The notes: generated from the sequence alone by a model not told the origin. A stretch of DNA of 64,000 bases from Clostridiales bacterium (GCA_004554585.1 SFLH01000006.1:1-64000); one strand, 5' to 3'; counted from the stretch's first letter, positions 24,465 to 34,524 are shown. Program-made: numbers and translations.

Positions 24465-25325
24465 TCACAGCCACTTTTTCCGTTTGAAATGGCGCAGCAG
24501 GCCAGCCACGATGAGCAAACTTACCCCAATAGCCGCCGGATAGCCCCAGCGCCACCCCAGCTCCGGCATCCCCACAAAGTTCATGCCATACCAGCCGGTG
24601 AGGAGCGTCAGAGGAAGAAAGACCACCGTGACCACGGTAAACAGCTTCATCAGCTCGTTTTGCTGGATGGCCAGCTGGGACTGATATGCTTCGCGCATCT
24701 GGCTCAGGATTTCCTGGAGGTTACGCACCGCCCCCAGATAGCGGTCCATCCGGTTGCCCAGGATGCTCATGCGCCGACTGAGGGCCCGGGAGAGCAGTTG
24801 GTTGTCGTTGTCCGCCAGCTCATCCAGGATGGCGGAAAGCTGCTCATAATAGCGTTTGAGCCGCAGCAGCTCCCTCCGCCAGGCGATGATCTGCTGCAGG
24901 GTGTTGGTCTTCTGGGCGGCGGGGACCCCGGAGAGAATGCTGGCCTCTGCCTCATTGATCGCCAGCTCGAAGCGGTCTAGGTAGTCCATGTCCCCCTTTA
25001 GCAGGCGGCCAAAGAAGCGATATAGGGCCTGCTCGGTGCTCAGAGACTCATCCTGGGGCAGATCGTCTACAATGCCCTGTACCCGTTCCAGGGCCGCTGG
25101 ACTCTCGCAGAAGAAGAATAACTCTGCCCGGGTGACGTAGACCAGGATCTTGGCCGTGTCGGTACGCTGGCTATGTACGTCGTACCAGTCAAAAGCCAGT
25201 AGGTCAAAGTCGTCAAAGCCCTCAAAGCTCTCGCTCTGGTCCTGGCTGATGTAGTGGAACCGGGTGGGGTCCATGTAGGGGGCCGCCTCCGCCATGCGGG
25301 AGAAGGGAAGCACCAGTTGTGTCAT
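24465..25325 (-). CDS. CorA-family divalent cation (magnesium) transporter
   Basis: A 286-aa CorA channel: long cytoplasmic helical domain (about 1-220), then TM1 (FTVVTVVFLPLTLLTGWYG) ending in the signature GMN of YGMNF, and TM2 (YPAAIGVSLLIVAGLL) with the basic tail KRKKWL. It forms a pentamer that admits Mg2+ (or Co2+/Ni2+) down its gradient. The N-terminal part is compact compared with canonical CorA. The start at 25325 (MTQLVLPF) follows AAAGGAGGA. Plus-strand xth converges on it. Confidence 0.9.
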   Translation of the reverse strand: MTQLVLPFSRMAEAAPYMDPTRFHYISQDQSESFEGFDDFDLLAFDWYDVHSQRTDTAKILVYVTRAELFFFCESPAALERVQGIVDDLPQDESLSTEQALYRFFGRLLKGDMDYLDRFELAINEAEASILSGVPAAQKTNTLQQIIAWRRELLRLKRYYEQLSAILDELADNDNQLLSRALSRRMSILGNRMDRYLGAVRNLQEILSQMREAYQSQLAIQQNELMKLFTVVTVVFLPLTLLTGWYGMNFVGMPELGWRWGYPAAIGVSLLIVAGLLRHFKRKKWL

Positions 25326-25496
25326 AGGCCATCCTCCTTTGTCGACTCTTGTCCCCATCATACTCCTCCCCGCCGAGATACGCAACAGGGTTTGTCACGT
25401 GTCAGACTCTGCCTCTCTGGGTTTTCCTTGTTCGGCAGAGCGTTCTATCATCCCCAAATTCATCCTGGCTTGTGGAAAACACTCCAGGCATAGACA

Positions 25497-25546
25497 GAAA
25501 AAACCGCGCTGGTCTGGAGTTCTTCCAAACCAGCGCAGCTCTTTTT
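25497..25546 (-). terminator. Terminator downstream of aspS and its tail remnant
   Basis: On the minus strand GCTGCGCTGGTTTGG pairs with CCAGACCAGCGCGG and is followed by TTTTTTCTG. It lies beyond the duplicated aspS tail, as expected if this was the original aspS terminator. Confidence 0.85.
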
Positions 25547-25558
25547 CCACAGGAGATA

Positions 25559-25616
25559 TTATTCTTCCTCCACTCTTGTCACCGCAATAGACAAGTCATC
25601 CAGCTGCTTTTGATCC
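25559..25616 (-). pseudogene. Detached second copy of the aspS 3' coding tail
   Basis: Minus-strand DQKQLDDLSIAVTRVEEE-stop, the same 18 residues that precede the SSEEE extension in intact aspS. Eight of the 18 codons differ from the intact gene, all synonymously. It is cut from the gene by element D1 and has no start codon. Confidence 0.85.
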
Positions 25617-25739
25617 GCCCCACCCGGCTGGCCGGGCGGGGACCCCTCGCTCATGGATTTGACTTCCTCGGCGGAAGTGAATTCCGCCTGCGGCAAGGTT
25701 TTGCCCCAGGCAAAACCCTTGGTGTGGTGGATCAAAAGC
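25606..25739 (-). repeat. Gene-tail-associated mini-element D1 (at aspS)
   Basis: 134-bp element with target-derived inverted ends GCTTTTGATCC/GGATCAAAAGC. Three hairpins (plus-strand coordinates): 25617-25641 (CCCGGC/GCCGGG inside CCCC/GGGG), 25670-25688 (GGCGGAA-GTGAA-TTCCGCC) and 25694-25721 (CAAG+GTTTTGCC/GGCAAAAC+CTTG). Shared unpaired blocks with D2 at 33074: GGGGACCCC, CCTCGG, CTGCGGCAAG and CTTGGTRTGG. It begins 8 nt after the aspS stop and is followed by the duplicated aspS tail. Confidence 0.85.
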
Positions 25740-25747
25740 CCCCGACG

Positions 25748-27550
<1,803 letters not shown>

Positions 27551-27601
27551 GGATGTCTGATACCTCCAAAAAGAAGTTGAAGCCCCAGGGCAGGGGAGCG
27601 G

Positions 27602-28087
27602 TTATTCCTGTATAGTGTACTCCTGTTGGAGCAGGAAGTCCAGCAGGGAACGCTGAAATTCTTCGCTGCCGGAGACCTGATAGCTCCGGCTGCGGCCGGC
27701 GCTGTCCACCATGTCGATGGCCCGGTCGCCGGTGAGGCTGCAGCAGTAGTCTCCCTCCGGCTGGGAGAAGGTGAGCTGGATGGCGTAATCCAAGGTGATT
27801 TGGCGGCTGTCCCCCTCCACATAGTAAGGGAAGTACCACTTGTCTTCCAGCCGGTCCAGCAGCTCCTGGGCCCCTTGGTCTGCCGGGTCCAGGCGAAGGG
27901 TGCGCCCCGGCTGGCCGTCCCCGCTGTAGTTGGTCAAATCCACCTGGATCTGGGTCACCTGCTCCCGGTCGAACCCGCTCCCCATGGCCAGGGAGAAGGA
28001 CCGAGGCGCGAAAAAGTAGAGGGCAATGAGCAAGACCAGCACCAGTTCGATCAGGGCGATCTTATGCTTACGAGAGAGTTTTTTCAC
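27602..28087 (-). CDS. Membrane-anchored paralogue 3 of 3 (unknown function)
   Basis: A 161-aa protein with an N-terminal anchor (KIALIELVLVLLIALYFFAP) and an extracytoplasmic domain ending SLLDFLLQQEYTIQE. It shares with the next two upstream proteins the order TM, PR/PK-S/D-F/L near residue 28, a central beta-rich domain, an S-x-x-Y strand and the closing (E/S)(I/L)LDxLLxQ helix. Low mutual identity suggests old duplications. It is the last gene before aspS in a hisS-to-aspS operon. No known domain recognised. Confidence 0.7.
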   Translation of the reverse strand: MKKLSRKHKIALIELVLVLLIALYFFAPRSFSLAMGSGFDREQVTQIQVDLTNYSGDGQPGRTLRLDPADQGAQELLDRLEDKWYFPYYVEGDSRQITLDYAIQLTFSQPEGDYCCSLTGDRAIDMVDSAGRSRSYQVSGSEEFQRSLLDFLLQQEYTIQE

Positions 28088-28105
28088 AAAGGTCCTCCTT
28101 TGTGG

Positions 28106-28612
28106 TCAACTGACCAAGGTATAGGGCTGCTCCAGCAGCAGGTCCAAAATTTCCTGCTGGAGGGCCGGGTCCATGCGGTAGTCCTTCAGGTCTCCGCCCT
28201 GGCCCGCCTGGGCGATGCCCGAGCCGTCCAGGAAGAAGCGGGCCCCGGGACGGCCGCCTCCGTATGGGTCGCCTACAAGGTAAACGCCCATCACCACATA
28301 ATCCAGCTCCACCTGCCGGCCCACCTCGGGATAGACCGGTCGCCAGGACTGGCTGTCCAGCAGGGCGGTCAGCTCTGCCGCCGCCGGGTCGTCCGGGTCT
28401 ATGTGGAGCTCCCGGGTCTCGTCCACGGTGATGCCGCTGAGAATGACGTGGACCTCTTGCAGGCCATTCTCCTGGGGGGTCTTGGCCGGGTCATAGCTGC
28501 CCCCCACCGCCTGGGCGAAGGAGCGGGGGTAATAGGCCACCGTCAGTATCACCGCCACCAGCAGGACGATCACCACCGCGATCACAACAACCCGTCGTCT
28601 GCGCTTGGTCAT
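28106..28612 (-). CDS. Membrane-anchored paralogue 2 of 3 (unknown function)
   Basis: A 168-aa single-pass protein: basic MTKRRRR, then TM VVVIAVVIVLLVAVILTVAYY, then YPRSFAQAVGG and an outside domain closing with EILDLLLEQPYTLVS. The start at 28612 follows GAAAGGAAC; the longer frame would run through the previous gene's 3' end. Same layout as its neighbours at 27602 and 28677. Function unknown. Confidence 0.7.
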   Translation of the reverse strand: MTKRRRRVVVIAVVIVLLVAVILTVAYYPRSFAQAVGGSYDPAKTPQENGLQEVHVILSGITVDETRELHIDPDDPAAAELTALLDSQSWRPVYPEVGRQVELDYVVMGVYLVGDPYGGGRPGARFFLDGSGIAQAGQGGDLKDYRMDPALQQEILDLLLEQPYTLVS

Positions 28613-28676
28613 AGGATAGTTCCTTTCTCTCCGCCCCGGGCAGCAGGGCGGGCGGGAAGTTTTTTGCGATGCTGGG

Positions 28677-29132
28677 TCAGCCAGCCTGCTCCAGCAGGAA
28701 ATCCAAAATCTCCTGCTGGGTGTCCTGGCCGCCGGAAATCTGATAGGTTTTGGTCTCCCCGGCAGGGCCCGCCTGGATGAGCTTGCCGCCCTGGAACTGA
28801 TAGGACCAAGCCCACGCTTCCTCGGTTGCAAAGCTCAGATATACCTGATACCCCAAAGCGATCTGGTCATCGCTGGTGAAAGTGCGGGAATAGCTAGGCT
28901 CCTGGAGGAGGGCCAGCAACTGGCCAAAGGTTTCCTCCCCGGCAGGGAAGTCCAGAGTGATCTCCTCCCCGCCGGTGGTGACGGGGGAGAGGGTGGCGGA
29001 GATGGCCGTCACCGCCTCCGGGGCAAAGCCGTCCCCCAGGGCGGCGGACAGGTCCTTGGGCCGCAGGAAGAGGATCGCCACCACCACGATGACGACGATG
29101 AGCAGCAGGCCAATGGCCCCTTCTTTCTTCAT
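28677..29132 (-). CDS. Membrane-anchored paralogue 1 of 3 (unknown function)
   Basis: A 151-aa protein: MKKEGA, TM IGLLLIVVIVVVAILFL, RPKDLSAALGDG, a roughly 90-residue beta-rich domain (VTAISATLSPVTTGGEEITL), a YQFQGGKLIQ strand pair and the final EILDFLLEQAG. First of three tandem paralogues lying 16 nt downstream of hisS. None has a lipobox or Cys pair. They could sense or modulate something at the outer membrane face; no evidence says what. Confidence 0.7.
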   Translation of the reverse strand: MKKEGAIGLLLIVVIVVVAILFLRPKDLSAALGDGFAPEAVTAISATLSPVTTGGEEITLDFPAGEETFGQLLALLQEPSYSRTFTSDDQIALGYQVYLSFATEEAWAWSYQFQGGKLIQAGPAGETKTYQISGGQDTQQEILDFLLEQAG

Positions 29133-29148
29133 GGCTGGCCGTCCTCTC

Positions 29149-30507
29149 TCAGACCTTTTCCCGAATGGGCTTGCCCTGGGCCAGCTGAGCCATGGCGGCA
29201 GCGATGGTCTGGGCCGCGGCGACGGGGGAGAGGGCCTGCTGCTCGCCGGTGGCCATGTCTTTGATCTTCACCACACCCTGGGCGATCTCCTCCTCCCCCA
29301 GGAAGGCCACGTAGGGGATGCCCAGCTTGTCGGCATAGCTCATCTTGGCCTTGAACTTCTTCTGCTCCCCATACACCTGGGCCCGCACGCCGGCCTGGCG
29401 CAGCTGGGTGGCGAAGGAGATGGCGGCGGTGAGGTCCTCGGTCATGGGCAGAATGAGCACATCCGCCGGGGCGGTGACCAGCTGGTCGTTGAGATACCCC
29501 TGCTCCCCCAGCACGTAGAACAGCCGGGTCAGGCCGATGGAGATGCCTACACCGGGCAGTTTCTTGTCGGTGTAATACTCAGCCAGGTTGTCGTACCGGC
29601 CGCCGGAGCAGATGGAGCCGATCTCCGGGTGGTCCAGCATCACCGTCTCGTAGACGGTGCCGGTGTAGTAGTCCAGGCCCCGGGCGATGGTCAGGTCCAC
29701 GGCGAAGTGGTCCTCGGGCACTCCGAAGGCGGCCAGGTACTTCACCACCTGGCCCAGCTCCTCCAGGCCCTGGTCGAAGGTCTCGTGGCGGCCCCGGTAG
29801 CCCTCCAGGGCGGCCAGGACAGTGGGGTTGTCCCCGGTGATGGCGATGAAGGAGAGAATCTCATCCGCCGCCGCCTCGCTGACCCCCTGCTCGATGAGCA
29901 GGGCGCGGACCTTGTCGGGGCCGATCTTGTCCAGCTTGTCCACGGTGCGCATGATGTCCCCGGCCTGGCTCTCCAGGCCCTGCATGGCATAGAAGCCAGT
30001 GAGGATCTTCCGGTTGTTCACCCGGATCTTAAAGCGCTCCAGGCCCAGGGAGGTGAAGGCCTGGTAGATGATGGCGGGGATCTCCGCCTCGTTGGCGATG
30101 TCCAGCTTGCCGTCGCCGATGACGTCGATGTCGCACTGGTAGAACTCCCGGAACCGGCCCCGCTGGGCCCGCTCCCCCCGGTAGACCTTGCCGATCTGGT
30201 ACCGGCGGAAGGGGAAGGTGAGCTCGCCGTAGTGCAGGGCCACGTACTTGGCCAGGGGGACGGTGAGGTCAAAGCGCAGGGCCAGGTCGCTGTCCCCCTT
30301 GGTGAAGCGGTAAATCTGTTTCTCGGTCTCGCCGCCCCCCTTGGCCAGCAAAATCTCCGCCGACTCGATGACGGGGGTGTCCAGGGGGGTGAAGCCGTAG
30401 AGGCTGTAGGTCTGGCGCAGGGCGGCCAGCATCCGTTCAAACTGGCTCTGCTGCCCGGGCAGCAGCTCCATAAAGCCGGACAGGGTCCGGGGCTTGATTC
30501 GTTGCAT
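29149..30507 (-). CDS. hisS: Histidyl-tRNA synthetase
   Basis: A 452-aa class II synthetase. Motif 1 region (FTPLDTPVIESAEILLAKGG), motif 2 (RGRFREFYQCDIDVIG), the histidine-A motif seen as ARGLDYYTGTVYE, and motif 3 (GVGISIGLTRLFYVL), followed by the anticodon-binding domain (ADVLILPMTEDLTAAI). The start at 30507 (MQRIKPRTLSGF) follows AAAGGATAC. Its 190-nt leader contains a terminator-like hairpin but no T-box core. Confidence 0.96.
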   Translation of the reverse strand: MQRIKPRTLSGFMELLPGQQSQFERMLAALRQTYSLYGFTPLDTPVIESAEILLAKGGGETEKQIYRFTKGDSDLALRFDLTVPLAKYVALHYGELTFPFRRYQIGKVYRGERAQRGRFREFYQCDIDVIGDGKLDIANEAEIPAIIYQAFTSLGLERFKIRVNNRKILTGFYAMQGLESQAGDIMRTVDKLDKIGPDKVRALLIEQGVSEAAADEILSFIAITGDNPTVLAALEGYRGRHETFDQGLEELGQVVKYLAAFGVPEDHFAVDLTIARGLDYYTGTVYETVMLDHPEIGSICSGGRYDNLAEYYTDKKLPGVGISIGLTRLFYVLGEQGYLNDQLVTAPADVLILPMTEDLTAAISFATQLRQAGVRAQVYGEQKKFKAKMSYADKLGIPYVAFLGEEEIAQGVVKIKDMATGEQQALSPVAAAQTIAAAMAQLAQGKPIREKV

Positions 30508-30623
30508 AGCGATGTATCCTTTCTGTTGGTCCAGGCAGACACGGCCTGGACAGATTCGCGGTTCCCGCCGGAGGGGTCCCGGGGAGAACCGCCGTGCCCT
30601 GTCCCGGCGGGGCGGGCACGATG

Positions 30624-30670
30624 AAAAGTGCGCCTTCGTCCCTGGGCAAAAGGCCGGAACGAGGACGCAC
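30624..30670 (-). terminator. Terminator between mgsA and hisS
   Basis: On the minus strand GTGCGTCCTCGTTCC pairs with GGGACGAAGGCGCAC (one mismatch, two G-U) and is followed by TTTTCATC. It ends mgsA or acts as an attenuator in the hisS leader. Confidence 0.6.
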
Positions 30671-30699
30671 TGTTTCCTCTGCACTTGTGGGGCCAGAAC

Positions 30700-31116
30700 T
30701 CAGACGGTGACGGGCTTGAGAGAGGGGTTGATGATCTCTCTCCAATCCAGATCTCCCCGCTCCAGGCCATGGATGAGGATCTCCGCCGTGGCGGCGTTGG
30801 TGGCGAAAGGAATATTGTACTGGTCGCACATCTGGTTGATGTACTTCAGGTCGGGGTCCAGGTCGCTGGACTGGGGATCGGAGAAGAAGAGGACCATGTC
30901 GATCTCATTGTAGGCGATCCGGGCGCCGATCTGCTGACTGCCGCCATGGGCATGGGACAGGAACAGCCGCACCGGCAGGCCGGTGGCCTCTGCCACCAGA
31001 CGTCCGGTGGTGTTGGTGGCGCAGACCGTGTGCTTGGACAGCACGCCGCAGTAGGCGATGCAGAACTGCACCATCAGCTCTTTCTTGTGGTCGTGGCTCA
31101 TTAACGCGATATTCAT
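30700..31116 (-). CDS. mgsA: Methylglyoxal synthase
   Basis: A 138-aa enzyme converting dihydroxyacetone phosphate to methylglyoxal and phosphate, a glycolytic bypass. It begins NIALMSHDHKKELM and has the phosphate-binding TNTTGRL, the SHAHGGSQQIGARI block with catalytic Asp following (NEIDMVLFFSDP) and IPFATNAATAEIL. Length fits the family. Lies between hisS and minD in the usual clostridial order. Confidence 0.95.
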   Translation of the reverse strand: MNIALMSHDHKKELMVQFCIAYCGVLSKHTVCATNTTGRLVAEATGLPVRLFLSHAHGGSQQIGARIAYNEIDMVLFFSDPQSSDLDPDLKYINQMCDQYNIPFATNAATAEILIHGLERGDLDWREIINPSLKPVTV

Positions 31117-31191
31117 GTTTGGTTCATCCTTTCGCTGGGGAAAGCCCGTGGGTTTTCCGAAAAAAGTGGGGAGGGAGGAGCACAGCAGCCG

Positions 31192-31941
31192 TCAGCGGAT
31201 CCGCATGAGGGGCACCTGATGGCCCAGCAGCCGCTGGGCGATGTTGTCATAGGCCCGGGCCGCCCCCCGGCGGGGGTTGGCGTACTGGGCCAGGGGCTTT
31301 CCCGCCGCCGCAGCCAGGACCACCTTGGCATCCTCGGGCACCAGGCCCAGCAGGGGAAGCCCCGCCGTGTCCATGGCGTCGTCGATGGTGGCCTTCTGCC
31401 GTCGCAGCAGCCGGGGCCGCACCCGGTTGACCACCAGGTGCACGGTGTCCAGATGGGCCAGCTGGCCCACCACCCGCTGGGCGTCCCGCAGGGATGAAGG
31501 CTCGTTGACCGCCGTCACAATGGCCCGGTCCGCGCCGCACACCGCCCGCCGGAACCCGTCACCCAGGCCGGCGGGGGAGTCGATGAGGACCTCGTCGTAG
31601 GCCTGGCGGGCCTGGTCCAGCAGGGCCAGAAAGCCCTCCTGCCCGGCGGCCTCCGCCGGCAGGGTCATGGGGGCGGTCAGCAGCCACAGGCCCTCCACCG
31701 TGGGGTGGGGGGCCGCCGCCCGGTCCAGGGAACACCGGCCGGCCATCACGTCGCTGAAATCCATCAGGGCCGTGTCGGCCATGCCCAGGGTGATGTCCAG
31801 GTTACGCAGGCCCACATCGGCATCGATGCACAGCACCCTGCGCCCCCGAAGGGCCAGGGCCACAGCCAGCCCCCCCGTCAGGGAGGTCTTTCCTGTGCCG
31901 CCCTTGCCGGACGTCATGACGATCACGCTGCCCACTGCCAT
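31192..31941 (-). CDS. minD: MinD/ParA-type septum-site ATPase
   Basis: A 249-aa deviant-Walker ATPase: MTSGKGGTGKTSLTGGLA (Walker A with the signature Lys), DADVGLRNLDITLGM, LIDSPAGLGDGFRRAV and LVVNRVRP, all MinD traits. It would position the division septum by membrane cycling. minC and minE are not beside it, and the amphipathic C-terminal membrane helix is short (NIAQRLLGHQVPLMRI), so a related ParA-like role is possible. Start 31941 has GGAGGA very close. Confidence 0.82.
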   Translation of the reverse strand: MAVGSVIVMTSGKGGTGKTSLTGGLAVALALRGRRVLCIDADVGLRNLDITLGMADTALMDFSDVMAGRCSLDRAAAPHPTVEGLWLLTAPMTLPAEAAGQEGFLALLDQARQAYDEVLIDSPAGLGDGFRRAVCGADRAIVTAVNEPSSLRDAQRVVGQLAHLDTVHLVVNRVRPRLLRRQKATIDDAMDTAGLPLLGLVPEDAKVVLAAAAGKPLAQYANPRRGAARAYDNIAQRLLGHQVPLMRIR

Positions 31942-32011
31942 TCCTCCTGAAACTTCTGCTCCATTGTACCATAAAGGCACCGCACTTGCAACCACTTTTT
32001 GTGCAAAGATA

Positions 32012-32731
32012 CTAAAATTTTGACTCTTTGATCTTGGTCCACTTTCGGGGGTAGGTTCCGGGGGTGGGCTGGCTCTTGAAGACCGTGACCACCCGGTGAT
32101 AGACCTGGGTGCCGGGGAGGAGGTAGTCCATCACAAAGGGCTTTTCGCCCCCCATGGCCTGGATGATCCCCTCCGCGGCCTGAATCTCCTCGTCGGTCTT
32201 GTTGCTCTTCATGGCCAGAAACAGCCCCCCCGGCTTGACGTAACCCAGGCAGAGCTCCGCCAGCACGGGCATGGAGGCCAGGGCCCGGGAGACGGCCACG
32301 TCGTACTTCTCCCGGTGGGTCTTCCGCCGGGCCAGCTCCTCAGCCCGCCCCTTCAGCAGGACCACGTCGGGCAGGTCCAGCTCCTGGCACAGCTCGCCCA
32401 GCCAGTCGATCCGCTTGCCCAGGCTGTCCAGCAGGGTCAGGCGGATGGTGGGGTCCAGCAGCCGCAGCACCAGGCCGGGGAAGCCCGCCCCGGTGCCCAC
32501 GTCGATCACCCGCCGGCCCCCTAGGGCCCGGGTGGGCAAGAGGGCGGCGCTGTCCAGAAAATGCCGGGTGACCACCTCTGCCGGGTCGGTGATGGCCGTC
32601 AGGTTCATCACCTGGTTTTTCTCCAGCAGGCGGTCACAGTAGAGGCTGAGCTTGTCCACCCCCTCCGGGGTCCAGGCCACCCCCAGGCGGTCCAGCCCCT
32701 GGCATAAGGTGGTTTTCTCCTGCTCTGTCAT
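32012..32731 (-). CDS. rsmG: 16S rRNA (guanine-N7) methyltransferase RsmG
   Basis: A 239-aa SAM-dependent methyltransferase that modifies G527 of 16S rRNA. Seen: LEKNQVMNLTAITDPAEVVTRH, the SAM loop VIDVGTGAGFPGLVL, SLGKRIDWL, and VSRALASMPVL. Mutations in the orthologue give low-level streptomycin resistance. The start at 32731 (MTEQEK) has GAGGTGAACGCC upstream; a GTG three codons earlier overlaps that site. In its normal Firmicutes neighbourhood near parA/parB/noc. Confidence 0.95.
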   Translation of the reverse strand: MTEQEKTTLCQGLDRLGVAWTPEGVDKLSLYCDRLLEKNQVMNLTAITDPAEVVTRHFLDSAALLPTRALGGRRVIDVGTGAGFPGLVLRLLDPTIRLTLLDSLGKRIDWLGELCQELDLPDVVLLKGRAEELARRKTHREKYDVAVSRALASMPVLAELCLGYVKPGGLFLAMKSNKTDEEIQAAEGIIQAMGGEKPFVMDYLLPGTQVYHRVVTVFKSQPTPGTYPRKWTKIKESKF

Positions 32732-32741
32732 GGCGTTCACC

Positions 32742-32966
32742 TCAATATTTCAGGATGATCCCGGAGGAAAAGGCATAGGTATACATGATGACCAGAAACA
32801 CCATGAAGACGATGCCCACCCACGCCAGCAGCCGGGCCTTCCGGCTGTAGGGCTTCCAGGGTTTCTTCTCCGGGGCGGGGCCGTTCTCCGCCGGTGGGAG
32901 CCCCTCCTGGCCGGGATCGGGGTCCTGGCCGGGGGCCGGTGTTTGGTTCTGCTTCTCAGGTTCCAT
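32742..32966 (-). CDS. Small single-pass membrane protein
   Basis: A 74-aa protein: acidic Pro-rich cytoplasmic N-terminus (PEKQNQTPAPGQDPDPGQ), basic KPYSRKARL, then one TM helix (LLAWVGIVFMVFLVIMYTYAF). Its stop lies 10 nt before rsmG. The fixed place between serS and rsmG suggests a conserved but unstudied gene. Start 32966 follows GGAGGTCCCCG. Confidence 0.6.
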   Translation of the reverse strand: MEPEKQNQTPAPGQDPDPGQEGLPPAENGPAPEKKPWKPYSRKARLLAWVGIVFMVFLVIMYTYAFSSGIILKY

Positions 32967-32996
32967 CGGGGACCTCCTTCCCAAAGGGGGCGGGGA

Positions 32997-33086
32997 TTAC
33001 TTCTTGCTGATGACCTCCAGGCCGCCCAGGTACTTCTGCAGCACTTCGGGCACCTTGATGCTTCCGTCTTTCAGCTGATTTTGTTC
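32997..33086 (-). pseudogene. Detached second copy of the serS 3' coding tail
   Basis: Minus-strand EQNQLKDGSIKVPEVL then QKYLGGLEVISKK-stop, repeating the last 27 residues of serS with a different end (KK versus R). Four codon differences next to the junction are synonymous (GAG/GAA, AAG/AAA, GGC/GGA, ATT/ATC), then about 50 bases are identical. Separated from serS by element D2. Confidence 0.85.
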
Positions 33087-33208
33087 TGCCCCAGGCGGCG
33101 GGAGCCGCCTGGGGACCCCGTGATTGATTGAACATCCTCGGGCGAAGTGAATTCGCCCTGCGGCAAGATTTCCTGCGGAAATGCTTGGTATGGTTCCGCA
33201 AAATCAGC
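33074..33208 (-). repeat. Gene-tail-associated mini-element D2 (at serS)
   Basis: 135-bp partner of D1. Target-derived inverted ends GCTGATTTTG/CAAAATCAGC, the outer half overlapping the serS stop codon. Hairpins (plus strand): 33088-33114 (perfect 11 bp, CCCCAGGCGGC/GCCGCCTGGGG), 33140-33158 (GGGCGAA-GTGAA-TTCGCCC) and 33164-33187 (CAAG+ATTTCC/GGAAAT+CTTG). Shared blocks with D1: GGGGACCCC, CCTCGG, CTGCGGCAAG, CTTGGTRTGG. Confidence 0.85.
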
Positions 33209-34490
33209 GGCTGATGACCTCCAGGCCGCCCAGGTACTTCTGCAGCACTTCGGGCACCTTAATGCTGCCGTCCTTCAGCTGATTTTGCTCCACCATGGCG
33301 GGGAAGATGCGGCTGGTGGCCAGGCCGGAGCCGTTGAGGGTGTGGAGGAACTCCGGCTTGCCGGTGGACTCCCGGCGGAAGCGGATGTTGCCCCGGCGGG
33401 CCTGGTAGTCCCGGGCGTTGGAGACGGAGGAGACTTCCTTGTACCCCTGCATGGAGGGGATCTGAATCTCAATGTCGTAGGTCCGGGCCATGGAGGCAGA
33501 GCAGTCCCCGGCGGCCAGCTTCACCGTGCGGAAGTGGAAGCCCAGGCCCTTGACCAGGTTCTCGGCCTTGGTGACCAGCTCGTCGAAGGCGTCGTCGGAG
33601 TCCTCGGGGCGGGTGAACTGGAACATCTCCACCTTATTGAACTGATGGCCCCGGACCATGCCCCGCTCCTCGGCCCGGGCAGAGCCCGCCTCCCGGCGGA
33701 AGCAGGGGGTGTAGGCGAAGAACTTCTTGGGCAGGTCGGCCTCCGAGAGGATCTCGTCCCGGTACACGCTGGCCAGAGCGGCCTCGGCGGTGGGCAGCAT
33801 GTAGTGGATGCGGTCGTCGGTGGGGTTCTGAATCTTATAGACCTCGTCGGCAAACTTGGGGAACTGGCCGGCGGTCTCGCCGCACTGGTACTCCAGCATG
33901 TGGGGGGGCAGGATGAACTCATAGCCGTCGGCCAGGTGGCTGTCAATGAAGTAGTTGAGCAGGGCCCACTCCAGCCGGGCGCCCATGCCGGTGTACATCC
34001 AGAAACCGGAGCCGGCCAGCTTCACCCCCCGGGTGTAGTCGATGAGCCCCAGGTCGGTGCACAGGTCCACGTGGTGCTTGGGCGCAAAGTCGAACTGGTG
34101 GGGCTCGCCGAAGTAGCGCAGGGGCTCGTTGTTCTCCTTGCCCCCGGGCTTCAGGTCGTCGTCGGGCAGGTTGGGCAGGGAGAGCATCAAGGTGCGGTAC
34201 TCGCCCTCCACCGTCCGCAGCTTCTCGTCGTTGGCGGCGATCTGGGCCTTCAGCTCGCCCATACGCTGAAAGACGGGGGCGGTGTCCTCCCCAGCCTTCT
34301 TCAGCTGGGGAATGGTCTTGGAGACCTTGTTCTGCTCGGCCTTCATCTGCTCGGTGGCAAAGATGATGTCCCGGCGCTCCTTGTCCAGCGCCAGGATACG
34401 GTCCACTTCCTGGTCGCAGTCCACTTCCTTGGCCCGCAGGCCGGCCTTGACCTTCTCCGGGTCTTCCTTGATGCGTTTGATGTCCAGCAT
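33204..34490 (-). CDS. serS: Seryl-tRNA synthetase
   Basis: A 428-aa class II synthetase for tRNA-Ser (and selenocysteine tRNA if present). N-terminal coiled-coil arm (residues 30-100, EQMKAEQNKVSKTIPQLKKA), then motif 2 (TPCFRREAGSARAEERGMVR) and motif 3 region (SNARDYQARRGNIRFR). The final residues LEVISR overlap the inverted end of mini-element D2, and a second tail copy ending ISKK lies beyond it. Start 34490 (MLDIKRIKEDP) with GAGGTGATACC. Confidence 0.97.
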   Translation of the reverse strand: MLDIKRIKEDPEKVKAGLRAKEVDCDQEVDRILALDKERRDIIFATEQMKAEQNKVSKTIPQLKKAGEDTAPVFQRMGELKAQIAANDEKLRTVEGEYRTLMLSLPNLPDDDLKPGGKENNEPLRYFGEPHQFDFAPKHHVDLCTDLGLIDYTRGVKLAGSGFWMYTGMGARLEWALLNYFIDSHLADGYEFILPPHMLEYQCGETAGQFPKFADEVYKIQNPTDDRIHYMLPTAEAALASVYRDEILSEADLPKKFFAYTPCFRREAGSARAEERGMVRGHQFNKVEMFQFTRPEDSDDAFDELVTKAENLVKGLGFHFRTVKLAAGDCSASMARTYDIEIQIPSMQGYKEVSSVSNARDYQARRGNIRFRRESTGKPEFLHTLNGSGLATSRIFPAMVEQNQLKDGSIKVPEVLQKYLGGLEVISR

Positions 34491-34524
34491 TGGTATCACC
34501 TCATAGTTTATTCACAGTGTGGGG

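Noticed and set aside
30508..30699. T-box riboswitch before hisS
   Set aside because: A terminator-like hairpin resembles the T-box terminator, but no AGGGTGGTACCGCG-type core or Stem I fits in the 190 nt available after mgsA.
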